A stretch of 64,000 nucleotides of DNA from Caballeronia calidae. GTDB lineage: Bacteria > Pseudomonadota > Gammaproteobacteria > Burkholderiales > Burkholderiaceae. The notes below the pieces were generated by a model, which was not told the DNA's origin, searched no databases, and was given only the letters and a program-made list of their open reading frames with translations. This document shows, piece by piece, positions 52,935-61,862 of the stretch (position 1 is the stretch's first letter; the number at the start of each line of letters is the position of its first letter). The stretch is taken from contig NZ_FCOX02000015.1 in NCBI RefSeq assembly GCF_900044055.2, positions 1-64,000 on the forward strand, given 5' to 3'. A program made the position numbers and the translations under genes.

Positions 52935-53936
52935 TTACTTGAGCCAGTGTTTGATGTTTTCCACGATGGATGCCGTCGAGATGCCATAGCGGTCGTGCAG
53001 GGTCGGCAGCGCGCCCGCGTCGAGGAACTGATCGGGCAGGGCGACGTGACGGAACGCCGGCATCACGCGATGACGCACGAGCGCGCTCGTCACCGCATCG
53101 CCGAGACCGCCGATCACGCTATGGTTCTCCGCGACGATCACGAGGCGCCCCGGCTTCCTGCATTGCTCGATGATGGTCGCTTCGTCCAGCGGCTTGATGG
53201 TCGGCACGTGCAGCACGCCGACGCTCGCGGAGCCGTCATCCAGCGCTTGCGCGGCTTCGAGTGCGCGCATCGTCATGATGCCGGACGAGATGATGAGCAC
53301 GTCCGCGCCATCGCGCAACATCTTGGCTTTGCCGAGTTCGAACGTGTAGTCGTAGTCGTCGAGCACGGCGGGCACCTTGCCGCGCAGAAGGCGCATATAG
53401 ACCGGGCCATCATGCGCGGCGATCGCGGCGACGGCCTGTTCCGTGTCGAGCGCATCGCACGGATCGATCACGGTCATGCCGGGAATGGCGCGCATCAGCG
53501 CGAGGTCTTCGGTCGCCTGATGGCTCGGGCCGTAGCCGGTCGTGAGACCCGGCAGCGCCGCGCAGATCTTCACGTTGAGATTCTCTTCCGCGATCACCTG
53601 ATGGATGAAGTCATACGCGCGGCGCGTCGCGAACACGGCGTAGGTCGTCGCGAACGGAATGAAGCCTTCTTTCGCCATGCCGCCGGCCGCGCCCATCAGC
53701 AATTGCTCGGCCATGCCCATCTGAAAATGACGCTCGGGGAATGCCTGATTGAAGATATGCAGGTCGGTGTACTTCGACAGATCGGCCGTCATGCCGACGA
53801 TGTTGCGGCGCTTTTCGGCTTCGGCGACGAGCGCATGGCCGAACGGCGCGGGGCGCGTCTTCTGGCCTTCCGATGCGATCGACGCGATCATCGCGGACGT
53901 CGTCAGGCGGGGTTTCTTTTCGGCGACGGCGCTCAT
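52935..53936 (-). CDS. Split transketolase, C-terminal subunit (copy 1)
   Basis: The 333-residue protein holds the pyrimidine-binding and C-terminal domains of transketolase: RPAPFGHALVAEAEK, then MGMAEQLLMGAAGGMA with the TPP-activating Glu, ALPGLTTGYGPSHQATEDLALMRAIPGMTVIDPCDA, and AENHSVIGGLGDAV at the end. The cofactor's pyrophosphate half is bound by the neighbouring gene's product, so the two form a heteromeric enzyme, as in apulose-4-phosphate or sulfofructose transketolases. Its ATG overlaps the partner's stop by 4 bases (ATGA). A close copy is at 62664-63647. Confidence 0.88.
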   Translation of the reverse strand: MSAVAEKKPRLTTSAMIASIASEGQKTRPAPFGHALVAEAEKRRNIVGMTADLSKYTDLHIFNQAFPERHFQMGMAEQLLMGAAGGMAKEGFIPFATTYAVFATRRAYDFIHQVIAEENLNVKICAALPGLTTGYGPSHQATEDLALMRAIPGMTVIDPCDALDTEQAVAAIAAHDGPVYMRLLRGKVPAVLDDYDYTFELGKAKMLRDGADVLIISSGIMTMRALEAAQALDDGSASVGVLHVPTIKPLDEATIIEQCRKPGRLVIVAENHSVIGGLGDAVTSALVRHRVMPAFRHVALPDQFLDAGALPTLHDRYGISTASIVENIKHWLK

Positions 53937-54823
53937 GCCTTGTCTCCTTGTGCTGCTGCGTGGTGTTGATCGAGCACGGCGATCGCCTGCTGCCATTCTT
54001 CCGGATCGACCCGGATGAAGTGATTCTTCTCGCGCGTCTCCAGAAACGGCACGCCTTTGCCCATCAACGTATCGAGCAGGATGACGCGCGGCTTCGCGTC
54101 CGTAAGCGACCGGCACCGGTCGAACGCAGCGACGAGCGCGGGCATGTCGTTGCCGTTCACGCGCTCGACGTGCCAGCCGAACGACGCGAACTTGTCGGCG
54201 AGCGGCTCGAAGGCGAGCACGTCGTGCGACGGGCCGTCCGCCTGCTGGCGATTGATATCGACCATCGTGATGAGATTGCCGAGGCCGTGATGCGCGGCGG
54301 ACAACGCGGCTTCCCACGTCGCGCCTTCATCGAGCTCGCCGTCGGACATCGAGTTGTAGACGAATGCCGGATTGCCCTTCAGACGCAAGCCGAGCGCCAT
54401 GCCGACGGCGATCGTCAGGCCTTGCCCGAGCGAGCCGCCCGAGATTTCCATGCCGGGCGTATAGGTGGCCATGCCGGACATCGGCAGGCGGGAATCGTCG
54501 GAGCCGTAGGTTTCCAGCTCCTCTTCGGGAATCACGCCCGCTTCGATCAGCGCGGCGTAAAGCGCGATCGCGTAGTGGCCGTGCGAGAGCAGAAAGCGGT
54601 CGCGGCCTTCCCATTCGGGCTCTTCGGGGCGGAGGGTCATCGCGTGGCACCAGGCGACGGCAAGGGCATCGGCGAGTCCGAGCGCCTGGCCGATATAGCC
54701 CTGGCCCTGAACTTCGCCCATGCGCAGCGCGAAGCGGCGAATGCAATAAGCGTGGTCGGCGAGTTTGGCGAGTTGCGCTGAGCGCGAGCCGGCTTGCGGC
54801 TCGGCCTCGGTAATCATTGTCAT
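53933..54823 (-). CDS. Split transketolase, N-terminal TPP-binding subunit (copy 1)
   Basis: The 296-residue protein is the TPP-pyrophosphate-binding half of a transketolase. The LSHGHYAIALYAAL and SGGSLGQGLTIAVGMALG blocks and the metal/TPP motif SDGELDEG (160-167) with Asn191 are intact. The start ATG at 54823 has AGGAAC 5 bases before it; the longer frame from 54859 adds 12 residues without support. It overlaps the C-terminal subunit gene and is the first gene of an operon with the hydroxyacid dehydrogenase and MFS carrier. It is divergent from a LysR gene 174 bases away, the likely regulator. Confidence 0.88.
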   Translation of the reverse strand: MTMITEAEPQAGSRSAQLAKLADHAYCIRRFALRMGEVQGQGYIGQALGLADALAVAWCHAMTLRPEEPEWEGRDRFLLSHGHYAIALYAALIEAGVIPEEELETYGSDDSRLPMSGMATYTPGMEISGGSLGQGLTIAVGMALGLRLKGNPAFVYNSMSDGELDEGATWEAALSAAHHGLGNLITMVDINRQQADGPSHDVLAFEPLADKFASFGWHVERVNGNDMPALVAAFDRCRSLTDAKPRVILLDTLMGKGVPFLETREKNHFIRVDPEEWQQAIAVLDQHHAAAQGDKA

Positions 54824-54997
54824 GGCTGTTCCTGCGGACGGGAGAAGAATCCTCGACAACCTCCGATCGCTGCAGTTGTCTCCTGTTCAGCAATCGGACG
54901 GTGTGGGAACGAGGTGAGGCTAATGTAGCCTTGACAACTGGGGCTGACAAAAGAAAAGATTGCACCAACTGATGAACCTCATTCACGAATCCAGCGC

Positions 54998-55888
54998 ATG
55001 AACGTCTTTCGCAAGGTTCCGCTTTCGTATATTCGGGTTTTCGAGGCTGCCGGCCGCACGCTTTCTTTCGCCGATGCCGCGCGCGAGCTGAATCTGTCGC
55101 CGAGCGCGGTCAGTCATTCGGTGCGCAAACTGGAAGACCTGCTCGGGCATCGGCTCTTTCAGCGCAGCACGCGGGAAGTGCGCCTGACGCGCGAAGGCGC
55201 GATGCTCATGGAGCACATTCAGCGCGGCATGGACGAGATGCAGCGCGGTTTCGCGCTGCTCGCGAACGACGAGCGCACGCCGCTGCGGCTGCACACCGCG
55301 CCGAGCTTCGCGACGCAATGGCTGCTGCCGCGGCTCGCGGGTTTCGTGCGCGATCATCCGAACATCGACTTGCGCTTTTCCGCGAGCACCGATTACGCGC
55401 GTTTCGACGACGATTTCGATCTCGACATCGTCTATGGCGAGCCGAAGCCTTCACCGCACGAAAAGATTCCGCTCGCGCTCGAGGGCCTGGCGCCCTTGTG
55501 CCCGCCCGCGCTCGCGGAGCGCATCCGCAAGCCGGAGGATCTGTATCACGTCCCGCTGATCCAGTGCGAGGTGCAGATGTATCAATGGAAAGGCTGGTTC
55601 GAAGCCAACGGGCTTCCGCCGCCGACACATTACGGCCTGCGCTTCGACCGCAGTTCGATGGCGATCGCCGCCGCCGTCGATGGCCTGGGCGTCGTGCTCG
55701 AATCGACGCTGCTGTCCGAGCGCGAGCTGCAGCGCGGCGCGCTCGTGCGTCCGCTCGCCGGGACGACGCGCGAAGTGGAATACGTGGGGCATTACCTCGT
55801 GCATCCGCGCAGGGCGCATCCGCACGAGGCGTTCGAGACATTCAAGGCGTGGCTCCTGAATGCGCTCGGCATCGTCGACCGGTCATGA
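54998..55888 (+). CDS. LysR-family regulator (GcvA-like)
   Basis: The 296-residue protein has the LysR helix-turn-helix (residues 9-66: LSYIRVFEAAGRTLSFADAA, then LNLSPSAVSHSVRKLEDLLG) and a substrate-binding domain of the GcvA type (RLHTAPSFATQWLLPRLAGF). It is divergent from the split-transketolase operon at 50665-54823 and convergent with the dehydrogenase at 55883, overlapping it by 6 bases at the 3' ends. It may control both flanking operons, since they share related enzymes. The gap 54824-54997 should contain its binding site. Confidence 0.87.
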   Translation: MNVFRKVPLSYIRVFEAAGRTLSFADAARELNLSPSAVSHSVRKLEDLLGHRLFQRSTREVRLTREGAMLMEHIQRGMDEMQRGFALLANDERTPLRLHTAPSFATQWLLPRLAGFVRDHPNIDLRFSASTDYARFDDDFDLDIVYGEPKPSPHEKIPLALEGLAPLCPPALAERIRKPEDLYHVPLIQCEVQMYQWKGWFEANGLPPPTHYGLRFDRSSMAIAAAVDGLGVVLESTLLSERELQRGALVRPLAGTTREVEYVGHYLVHPRRAHPHEAFETFKAWLLNALGIVDRS

Positions 55889-56839
55889 CACCACGTTGAC
55901 CGGCGTGCCCGCGACGAACGCCGCGACGTTGTCCATCAGCTGATCGGCGAGCGACTGCTGCGCTTCGTCGGAGGCCCACGCGACATGCGGCGTCACGATC
56001 ACGTTCGGGCGGTTCGCGATGCGCATGAGCGCGTTATCGGCTGCGGGCGGTTCGGTCGTGAGCACGTCGAAGCCGATGCCGCTGATCAACCCTTCGTCGA
56101 GCGCCTCGACGAGCGCGGCTTCATCGACGAGACCGCCGCGCGCCGTGTTGATGATGAGCGGCTTCTTCTTCATCGCGCGGAATTCGGCGCTCGACAGCAT
56201 GCCGCGCGTCTGCGGCGTGAGCGGGCTGTGGATCGTGATGACATCGCTCGTCGCGAGCACTTCGTCCCACGGCGTGTAGAGCGGCCCGAGTCCGTCGCGT
56301 CCTTTATGCGCCGCGAAAACCGGCTTCATGCCGAAAGCCTTCGCGATCTCGGCGACGCGCTGGCCGAGCACGCCTTCGCCGATGATGCCGAGCGTCGCGC
56401 CGCCCAGATCGCGGATCGCGTGATTGAAGAAGCAGAACTGCCCCGACTTCTGCCATTCGCCGTTCAGCACATCGTCGCGATAGGCGATCAGATTGCGGCG
56501 CAACGCGAGCATCAATGCGAACGTATGCTCCGGCACGGTGTTCACCGCATAGCCGCGAATATTCGACACGACGATGCCGCGCTTCGCGCACGCCGCCTTG
56601 TCGACGACATCGGTGCCCGTGGCGGCGACCGCGACGAGCCTGAGCGTCGGCACCTGTTCGATGATGTCGGCGGTAATCGCGACCTTGTTCGTGATGACGA
56701 TGCTCGCGCCCTGCAACCGCGCGGCGACCTGCTCGGGCGCGGTGCGGCCGTATTCGACGAGTTCGTGTTCGAACGCGGGACGCTTCAGCGTGATCTGCGG
56801 CGCGAGCGTTTCACGGTCGAGAAAGACGATCTTCTGCAT
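55883..56839 (-). CDS. D-2-hydroxyacid dehydrogenase (hydroxypyruvate/glycerate dehydrogenase type)
   Basis: The 318-residue NAD(P)H-dependent enzyme of the D-isomer family has the dinucleotide motif GIIGEGVLG (near residue 149) and the catalytic Arg in NTARGGLVDE, Glu in LTTEPP and His in TPHVAWASDE. It would interconvert a 2-keto acid such as hydroxypyruvate or glyoxylate with the D-hydroxy acid. The ATG at 56839 has AGGAAC 3 bases upstream. It is the last gene of the large minus-strand operon, 20 bases after the full transketolase gene, so it probably reduces or oxidises a C3 product of that pathway. Its 3' end overlaps the convergent LysR gene. Confidence 0.87.
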   Translation of the reverse strand: MQKIVFLDRETLAPQITLKRPAFEHELVEYGRTAPEQVAARLQGASIVITNKVAITADIIEQVPTLRLVAVAATGTDVVDKAACAKRGIVVSNIRGYAVNTVPEHTFALMLALRRNLIAYRDDVLNGEWQKSGQFCFFNHAIRDLGGATLGIIGEGVLGQRVAEIAKAFGMKPVFAAHKGRDGLGPLYTPWDEVLATSDVITIHSPLTPQTRGMLSSAEFRAMKKKPLIINTARGGLVDEAALVEALDEGLISGIGFDVLTTEPPAADNALMRIANRPNVIVTPHVAWASDEAQQSLADQLMDNVAAFVAGTPVNVVS

Positions 56840-56859
56840 GGTGTTCCTGTGATGAAGGT

Positions 56860-58839
56860 TCAAAAATGCCGCTTCACTTCCGCGACGACATGTGCGGCCG
56901 TGATGCCGAAGTGCTCGTAAAGCGTCTCCGCCGGCCCCGAGGCGCCGAAGCCCTTCATGCCGACGAACCCGCGGCGATCGCCGAGATAGCGATCCCATCC
57001 GAAGCGCACGGCCGCCTCCACCGCGACGCGCACGGTATCGGCGCCGAGCACGCTCAGCCGATAGCCGGCGTCCTGCTCGTCGAAGAGTTCGCAACAGGGC
57101 ATCGACACGACCGCCGTCGCGATGCCCGCCGCCTGCAACTGCTCGCGCGCCGCGAGCGCGACGGTCACTTCCGAACCCGTGGCGATGAGCGTGACGCGGC
57201 GCCTGCCGCCAACGGCCTCGGCGAGCACATAGCCGCCGCGCGCCGACCGGTTCGACTCGTCATGCGCGCGGCGCACGAGCGGCAGCGCCTGGCGCGCGAA
57301 GACCATCGTGCTCGGGCCGGTCTTGTGATCGTATGCGAGCATCCAGCATTCGGCGGCTTCGACGGCATCGGCGGGACGGAACACGCGCATGTTCGGCATT
57401 GCGCGCAAGGACGCGAGGATTTCCACCGGCTGATGCGTCGGCCCGTTCTTGCCGACGCCGATCGAGTCGTGACTGAAGACGAACTTCACCGGCAGGCCCA
57501 TCAGCGCGGCCATGCGCATCGCGGGGCGCTCGTAGTCGGAGAAGGCGAGGTAGGTGACGGCGAGCGGAACGATGCCGCCGTGCGCGGCCATGCCGTTGGC
57601 CATCGCGCCCATGACGTGCTCGCGCACGCCGCAATGCACGTAGGCGCCGCTGCGGTCTTCCGCGTTGAACGCATGAAGGTTGCGCTTGTGGCTCGTCGGC
57701 GCTTCGAGATCCGCGCAGCCGACCATGCGTTCGGGCAGCACGTTCGCGAGCAGATCGTTGATCTCGGCGGAGATCATGATGCCGCCGGGCGCTTCGTCGC
57801 GCTTCTGCGCATCGCGCTTGTACGTGTCGAGCGTGTCTTTCCAGCCATCCGGCAATTCGCCCGCGATGATGCGTTCGAACTCCGCGCGCGCTTCCGATGG
57901 CAACGACGCCACGCGCTCGCGCCATGCGCGATATTCGCTGTCGCTGCGGCGGCCCGCATCGCGCCAGGTGTTCAGCACATCGGCGGGAATCTCGAACGGC
58001 GCGTGCGGCCAGTTCAGTTCGTTGCGCGCGGCATCGGCGTCCTTGTCGAAGAGACGCCCGCTGTGCCCGCCGCGCTGACCTTGCAGACGCGCGATGCCGC
58101 GCGCGATCACCGTGCGGCACGCGAGCATCGACGGACGCGCATCCTGCTTCGCTTCGGCCAGTGCGCGCGAAACCGCTTCGAGATCGTGTCCGTCGACTTC
58201 GATCACATGCCAGCCCGCCACGCGAAAGCGCTCGCTCACGTCCTCGCTGATGGAAAGCGACGTGCTGCCGTCATCGGTGATGCGGTTATCGTCCCAGCAC
58301 AGAATGAGCTTGCCGAGCTTCAGATGCCCGGCGAGCGAGATCATTTCCTGTCCCACGCCTTCCTGCAGACAGCCGTCGCCGACGAACGCATATGTGTAGT
58401 GATCGACGATGTCATCGCCGAACTTCGCGTTCAGATACGCCTCCGCGACCGCCATGCCGAACGCGTTCGCGATGCCTTGCCCGAGCGGGCCGGTCGTCAC
58501 TTCGATGCCGGACGCCGTATCGAACTCGGGATGGCCTTCGCAATGCGAGCCCATCTCGCGGAACGACCTGATCTGATCGATGCCGAAGTTCGCATAGCCC
58601 GTGAGATGCAGCACCGCATAGAGCAGCATCGAGCCATGGCCGTTCGACAGCACGAAGCGGTCGCGATCCGGCCACTGCGGATCGGCGGGATTGAACTTCA
58701 TGTGCCGCGTGAACAGCGCCGTGGCGATTTCGGCCATGCCGAGCGGCACGCCCTGATGACCTTCGCCGGCGCGCACGATCGCATCGATGGCGAGAAAGCG
58801 GATGGCGTTCGACAGCGCTGGCGTGTCGATGGAAGACAT
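56860..58839 (-). CDS. tkt: Full-length transketolase
   Basis: The 659-residue protein is a complete transketolase with the usual N-terminal GHQGVPLGMAEIA, GPLGQGIANAFGMA, TPP motif GDGCLQEG with DDNRIT, and the middle-domain SHDSIGVGKNGPTHQPVE. The latter departs from the nearly universal GVGEDGPTHQ. It transfers two-carbon ketol units between sugar phosphates using TPP and Mg2+. The ATG at 58839 has AAGGAG upstream; the earlier frame adds 7 residues only. It is embedded between the TRAP transporter and the hydroxyacid dehydrogenase, not near pentose-phosphate genes, so it is probably a catabolic paralogue. Confidence 0.87.
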   Translation of the reverse strand: MSSIDTPALSNAIRFLAIDAIVRAGEGHQGVPLGMAEIATALFTRHMKFNPADPQWPDRDRFVLSNGHGSMLLYAVLHLTGYANFGIDQIRSFREMGSHCEGHPEFDTASGIEVTTGPLGQGIANAFGMAVAEAYLNAKFGDDIVDHYTYAFVGDGCLQEGVGQEMISLAGHLKLGKLILCWDDNRITDDGSTSLSISEDVSERFRVAGWHVIEVDGHDLEAVSRALAEAKQDARPSMLACRTVIARGIARLQGQRGGHSGRLFDKDADAARNELNWPHAPFEIPADVLNTWRDAGRRSDSEYRAWRERVASLPSEARAEFERIIAGELPDGWKDTLDTYKRDAQKRDEAPGGIMISAEINDLLANVLPERMVGCADLEAPTSHKRNLHAFNAEDRSGAYVHCGVREHVMGAMANGMAAHGGIVPLAVTYLAFSDYERPAMRMAALMGLPVKFVFSHDSIGVGKNGPTHQPVEILASLRAMPNMRVFRPADAVEAAECWMLAYDHKTGPSTMVFARQALPLVRRAHDESNRSARGGYVLAEAVGGRRRVTLIATGSEVTVALAAREQLQAAGIATAVVSMPCCELFDEQDAGYRLSVLGADTVRVAVEAAVRFGWDRYLGDRRGFVGMKGFGASGPAETLYEHFGITAAHVVAEVKRHF

Positions 58840-58849
58840 GACTTCTCCT

Positions 58850-58872
58850 TGCCGCTCCATGAAGGAGCGGCA
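58850..58872. other. Intercistronic hairpin between TRAP permease and transketolase
   Basis: TGCCGCTCC (58850-58858) pairs perfectly with GGAGCGGCA (58864-58872) over a 5-base loop, just upstream of the transketolase ribosome site on the minus strand. It may adjust expression of the distal genes or protect the mRNA. No T-run follows, so termination is doubtful. Confidence 0.45.
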
Positions 58873-58893
58873 TCAACGAGGTTCGATGGGGAA

Positions 58894-60765
58894 TTACTTG
58901 AGGAAGCCCGTGGAAATCCACGGAATGGCGGCGACGAGAATCAGGCCGGCGATCAACGCCGCGATATAACCGATGATCGGCTTCATGCCTTCGTCGGGAT
59001 GAATGCGGCTCACCGCGCACGCCGAGTAGTAGCCGACGCCGAAGGGCGGCGCGAACAGGCCGACGCCCATCGACAGGATCACGACCATCGCGTAATGCAC
59101 GTCGTGGATGCCCATTTGCCGCGCGATCGGGAACATCAGCGGGCCGAACAGCACGATCGCGGGAATGCCTTCGAGCACGCTGCCGAGCACGATGAACACG
59201 AGGATCGAGGCCGCCATGAACATCCACGCGCCGCCGGGCAGCGCGGCCATGGCGCGGGCGAGCTGGCCCGAGAAGCCCGATTGCGTGAGCGCCCACGCCA
59301 TGCTCGTCGCCGCGCCGATGATGAGCAGGATCGCGCCGGACAGCGCGGCGGTATCGATCAGCATCGGCTTGAGACGCGCCCATTCGAAGCGGCGATAGAT
59401 CAGCAATCCCGCCAGAACCGCATACGCGATGCCGATGGTCGACACTTCCGTCGCCGTCGCGATGCCTTCGACCACCGCCGCGCGAATCACGAACGGCAAC
59501 GCGAGCGCGGGCAGGGCGATGGCGAGCTTGCGCAGAATCTCGCCGCGCGACGCACGCTTCACGTTCGACAGATCGTCCACGCGATAACGCCACCACACGA
59601 CCGCGCACAACGTGATCGCGAGCACGATGCCCGGCAGCATGCCGCCCGTGAACAGCGCGGAGATCGACACGCCCGTCACCGAGCCGAGCGTGATGAGCAC
59701 GAGACTAGGCGGAATGGTTTCGGTCTGCGCGCCGGTCGCCGCGAGCAGCGCGACGAGATCGCCGGGTTTCGCGCCGCGCGCTTTCATCTCGGGAAACAGC
59801 ACGGGCGCGACGGCGGCCATGTCGGCGGCTTTCGAACCGGAGATCCCGGAGACGAGATACATCGCACCGACGAGCACGTACGACAAGCCGCCGCGCACGT
59901 GCCCGAGCAGGCTCGCGAGGAACGCGATCATCGCGGCGGCCATGCCGGTCATCTCGATCAGCTGCCCGAGGAACACGAAGAGCGGTACGGACAGGAGAAT
60001 CAGATGCGACATGCCTTCGTCCATGCGCCCGACCACGACGACGAGCGGCGTGCTCGTCGTCAGCGCGAGATAGCCGAAGGTCGCGAGGCCGAACGAAAAC
60101 GCGATGGGCACGCCCGACAGCACGCACAACGCGACGAGCCCGACGAAGAAGATCAGCAGGTTCAGATTGCCGAGATCCTTCAGCAGGGGGCTCGCCGCAT
60201 AGAACGCGCCTGCGACGGCCGCGACCACGGCCAGCGCGCCGAGCACGAGCTTCCAGTCGCCGACGCGTGCGAGCCGCAGGCACGCGACGAGCAGCATCAG
60301 GCCCGAGCCGATCGGCAACGCAGCCGCGCGCCACGAGTTGGGGATGTCGAGCGCGGGCGTCGTGATGAACGCTTCGTCCTGGGCGAAGTCGAGAGCGGGG
60401 CCGATCACCATCGCCAGGAACGCGAGCGGCGCGGCGATCGCGACGACATCGAGAAACGCGCGCACGCCCGGCGACGCCATGCCGACGAGCGCCGTCATTC
60501 GCATGTGCTCGCCGCGGCGCAACGCGACGACCGCGCCGAGCATCGCGAGCCAGAGGAACAGGATCGACGCGAGCTCGTCGGACCAGACCAGCGGCGTGTG
60601 CAGCGCATAGCGGCTCGTCACGCCCGCCAGCAACACGACGATCTCGGCCACGACCAGCAACGCGGCCGGAATCTCGACGATATGGCCGAGCACGGAATCG
60701 AGTTTCGCGGCGATACCGCGATGCGGCGCCGAATGCGGAAGAGGAACCGTCTGCATGGTCGTCAT
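58894..60765 (-). CDS. TRAP transporter fused membrane subunit (DctQ-DctM)
   Basis: The 623-residue protein fuses the small four-helix DctQ part (about residues 20-170, with SRYALHTPLVWSDELASILFLWLAMLGA) to the large DctM permease (about 190-620, with SVPLFVFLGQLIEMTGMA, GSKAADMAAVAPVLFPEM and ALFTGGMLPGIVLA). TRAP carriers use a Na+ or H+ gradient and a periplasmic binding protein to import acids and sugar acids. Its ATG overlaps the binding-protein stop by 4 bases. Natural Q-M fusions are known in a minority of TRAP systems. The substrate is probably the sugar acid or ketose used by the surrounding transketolase genes. Confidence 0.87.
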   Translation of the reverse strand: MTTMQTVPLPHSAPHRGIAAKLDSVLGHIVEIPAALLVVAEIVVLLAGVTSRYALHTPLVWSDELASILFLWLAMLGAVVALRRGEHMRMTALVGMASPGVRAFLDVVAIAAPLAFLAMVIGPALDFAQDEAFITTPALDIPNSWRAAALPIGSGLMLLVACLRLARVGDWKLVLGALAVVAAVAGAFYAASPLLKDLGNLNLLIFFVGLVALCVLSGVPIAFSFGLATFGYLALTTSTPLVVVVGRMDEGMSHLILLSVPLFVFLGQLIEMTGMAAAMIAFLASLLGHVRGGLSYVLVGAMYLVSGISGSKAADMAAVAPVLFPEMKARGAKPGDLVALLAATGAQTETIPPSLVLITLGSVTGVSISALFTGGMLPGIVLAITLCAVVWWRYRVDDLSNVKRASRGEILRKLAIALPALALPFVIRAAVVEGIATATEVSTIGIAYAVLAGLLIYRRFEWARLKPMLIDTAALSGAILLIIGAATSMAWALTQSGFSGQLARAMAALPGGAWMFMAASILVFIVLGSVLEGIPAIVLFGPLMFPIARQMGIHDVHYAMVVILSMGVGLFAPPFGVGYYSACAVSRIHPDEGMKPIIGYIAALIAGLILVAAIPWISTGFLK

Positions 60766-61802
60766 ACCAGTTTGCCGGTGTATTTTTCGAGCACGCCCCA
60801 GCCTTGCTCGCCGTACTTCGATTTCCAGTCGCTATAGAAGCTCGTTTTCTTCAACGCACCGCGGAACGCTTCACGATCCACCTCGACGATGTTGATGCCC
60901 TTCGCCTTCAGATCGTTGCGCAGGCTCGAATTGAGCTTCGCGATGTCCGCGCGCTGGTTCATGCCGGCTGCTTCGAATTCGCGCGTGACGATCGCGCGCA
61001 TGTCGGCGGGCAGCTTCTCCCACGCGCGGCGATTGCCGAGAATCCAGTACGCATCCCACACGTGCGACGTGAGGCTGATGGACTTCTGCACTTCGTAGAG
61101 CTTCGCCGTGGCGATGATCGGCAGCGGGTTTTCCTGACCTTCGACGACGCCCGTCTGCAACGCGGAATACAGTTCGTTGAAGTTGATGGGCGCGGGACCG
61201 GCATCGAGCGACTTGAACAGCGACGTGAGCATCGGCGCCTGCGGTACGCGAATCTTGAAGCCCTTAAGATCGGCGGGCGTCTTCACCACGCGCGTCGACG
61301 AGCTCACTTGCCGGAAGCCGTTGTCCCACGGCTTCGACACGGCGATGATCCCCGACTTCTCGATCTGCTGGCGGACATAGCCGCCGAGATCGCCGTCCAT
61401 CGCTTTCCACACGGCGTCGTAGTCGGGGAACGCGAAGCCCGTGTTGACGATGCCTGCGGCGGGCGTCAGTGTCGCGAGAATCGACGATGCCAGGTTGAAG
61501 AACTCGACGCCGCCGCTGCGCACTTGAGAGAGCAGGTCCGTATCGGAACCGAGCTGATTGGCGGGGAAGAGCTTGATGTCGAGCCGGCCGCCCGTGGCTT
61601 CGCGAATCTTGTCGCACGCCTGCTGCCCGCGAATGTTCACGGGATGCGTCGGGTCCTGACCCGTCGCGAGCTTGTACGAGAACTCCGCCGCCGATGCGCG
61701 GCGCGTCGTGATGGCAAAGAGCGGCGCAGCCGCGGCGATGCTCGCGCCCGCCTTCAGGAACGTGCGCCGGTCGATGCCGCTGTCTTTCGTGCGAGTGGTC
61801 AT
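60762..61802 (-). CDS. TRAP transporter periplasmic binding protein (DctP)
   Basis: The 346-residue protein begins with a Tat-like signal (IDRRTFLKAGASIAAAAP) and continues as a DctP-fold receptor: SYKLATGQDPTHPVNIRGQQ, ATGGRLDIKLFPANQLGSD, the LKGFKIRVPQAPMLTSLFKSL segment with the conserved arginine that binds a carboxylate, and ELYSALQTGVVEGQENPLP. The carboxylate-binding arginine suggests an acid ligand. The ATG at 61802 has GGAGGAG upstream. It lies 60 bases after the SDR gene and overlaps the permease start. Confidence 0.88.
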   Translation of the reverse strand: MTTRTKDSGIDRRTFLKAGASIAAAAPLFAITTRRASAAEFSYKLATGQDPTHPVNIRGQQACDKIREATGGRLDIKLFPANQLGSDTDLLSQVRSGGVEFFNLASSILATLTPAAGIVNTGFAFPDYDAVWKAMDGDLGGYVRQQIEKSGIIAVSKPWDNGFRQVSSSTRVVKTPADLKGFKIRVPQAPMLTSLFKSLDAGPAPINFNELYSALQTGVVEGQENPLPIIATAKLYEVQKSISLTSHVWDAYWILGNRRAWEKLPADMRAIVTREFEAAGMNQRADIAKLNSSLRNDLKAKGINIVEVDREAFRGALKKTSFYSDWKSKYGEQGWGVLEKYTGKLV

Positions 61803-61862
61803 GGTGTGCTCCTCCAAACCTGATGATGTCGATATAAGTGTTGTTATTCGAAACCGCGTGCT

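Noticed and set aside
56866..60837. A 1323-codon open frame on the plus strand, plus several other long antisense frames (for example 30947-33349, 46907-49561 and 19602-21224)
   Set aside because: They lie opposite well-supported genes, are rich in Arg/His/Asp/Ala repeats with no domains, and arise because GC-rich codon bias keeps stops out of the mirror frames.
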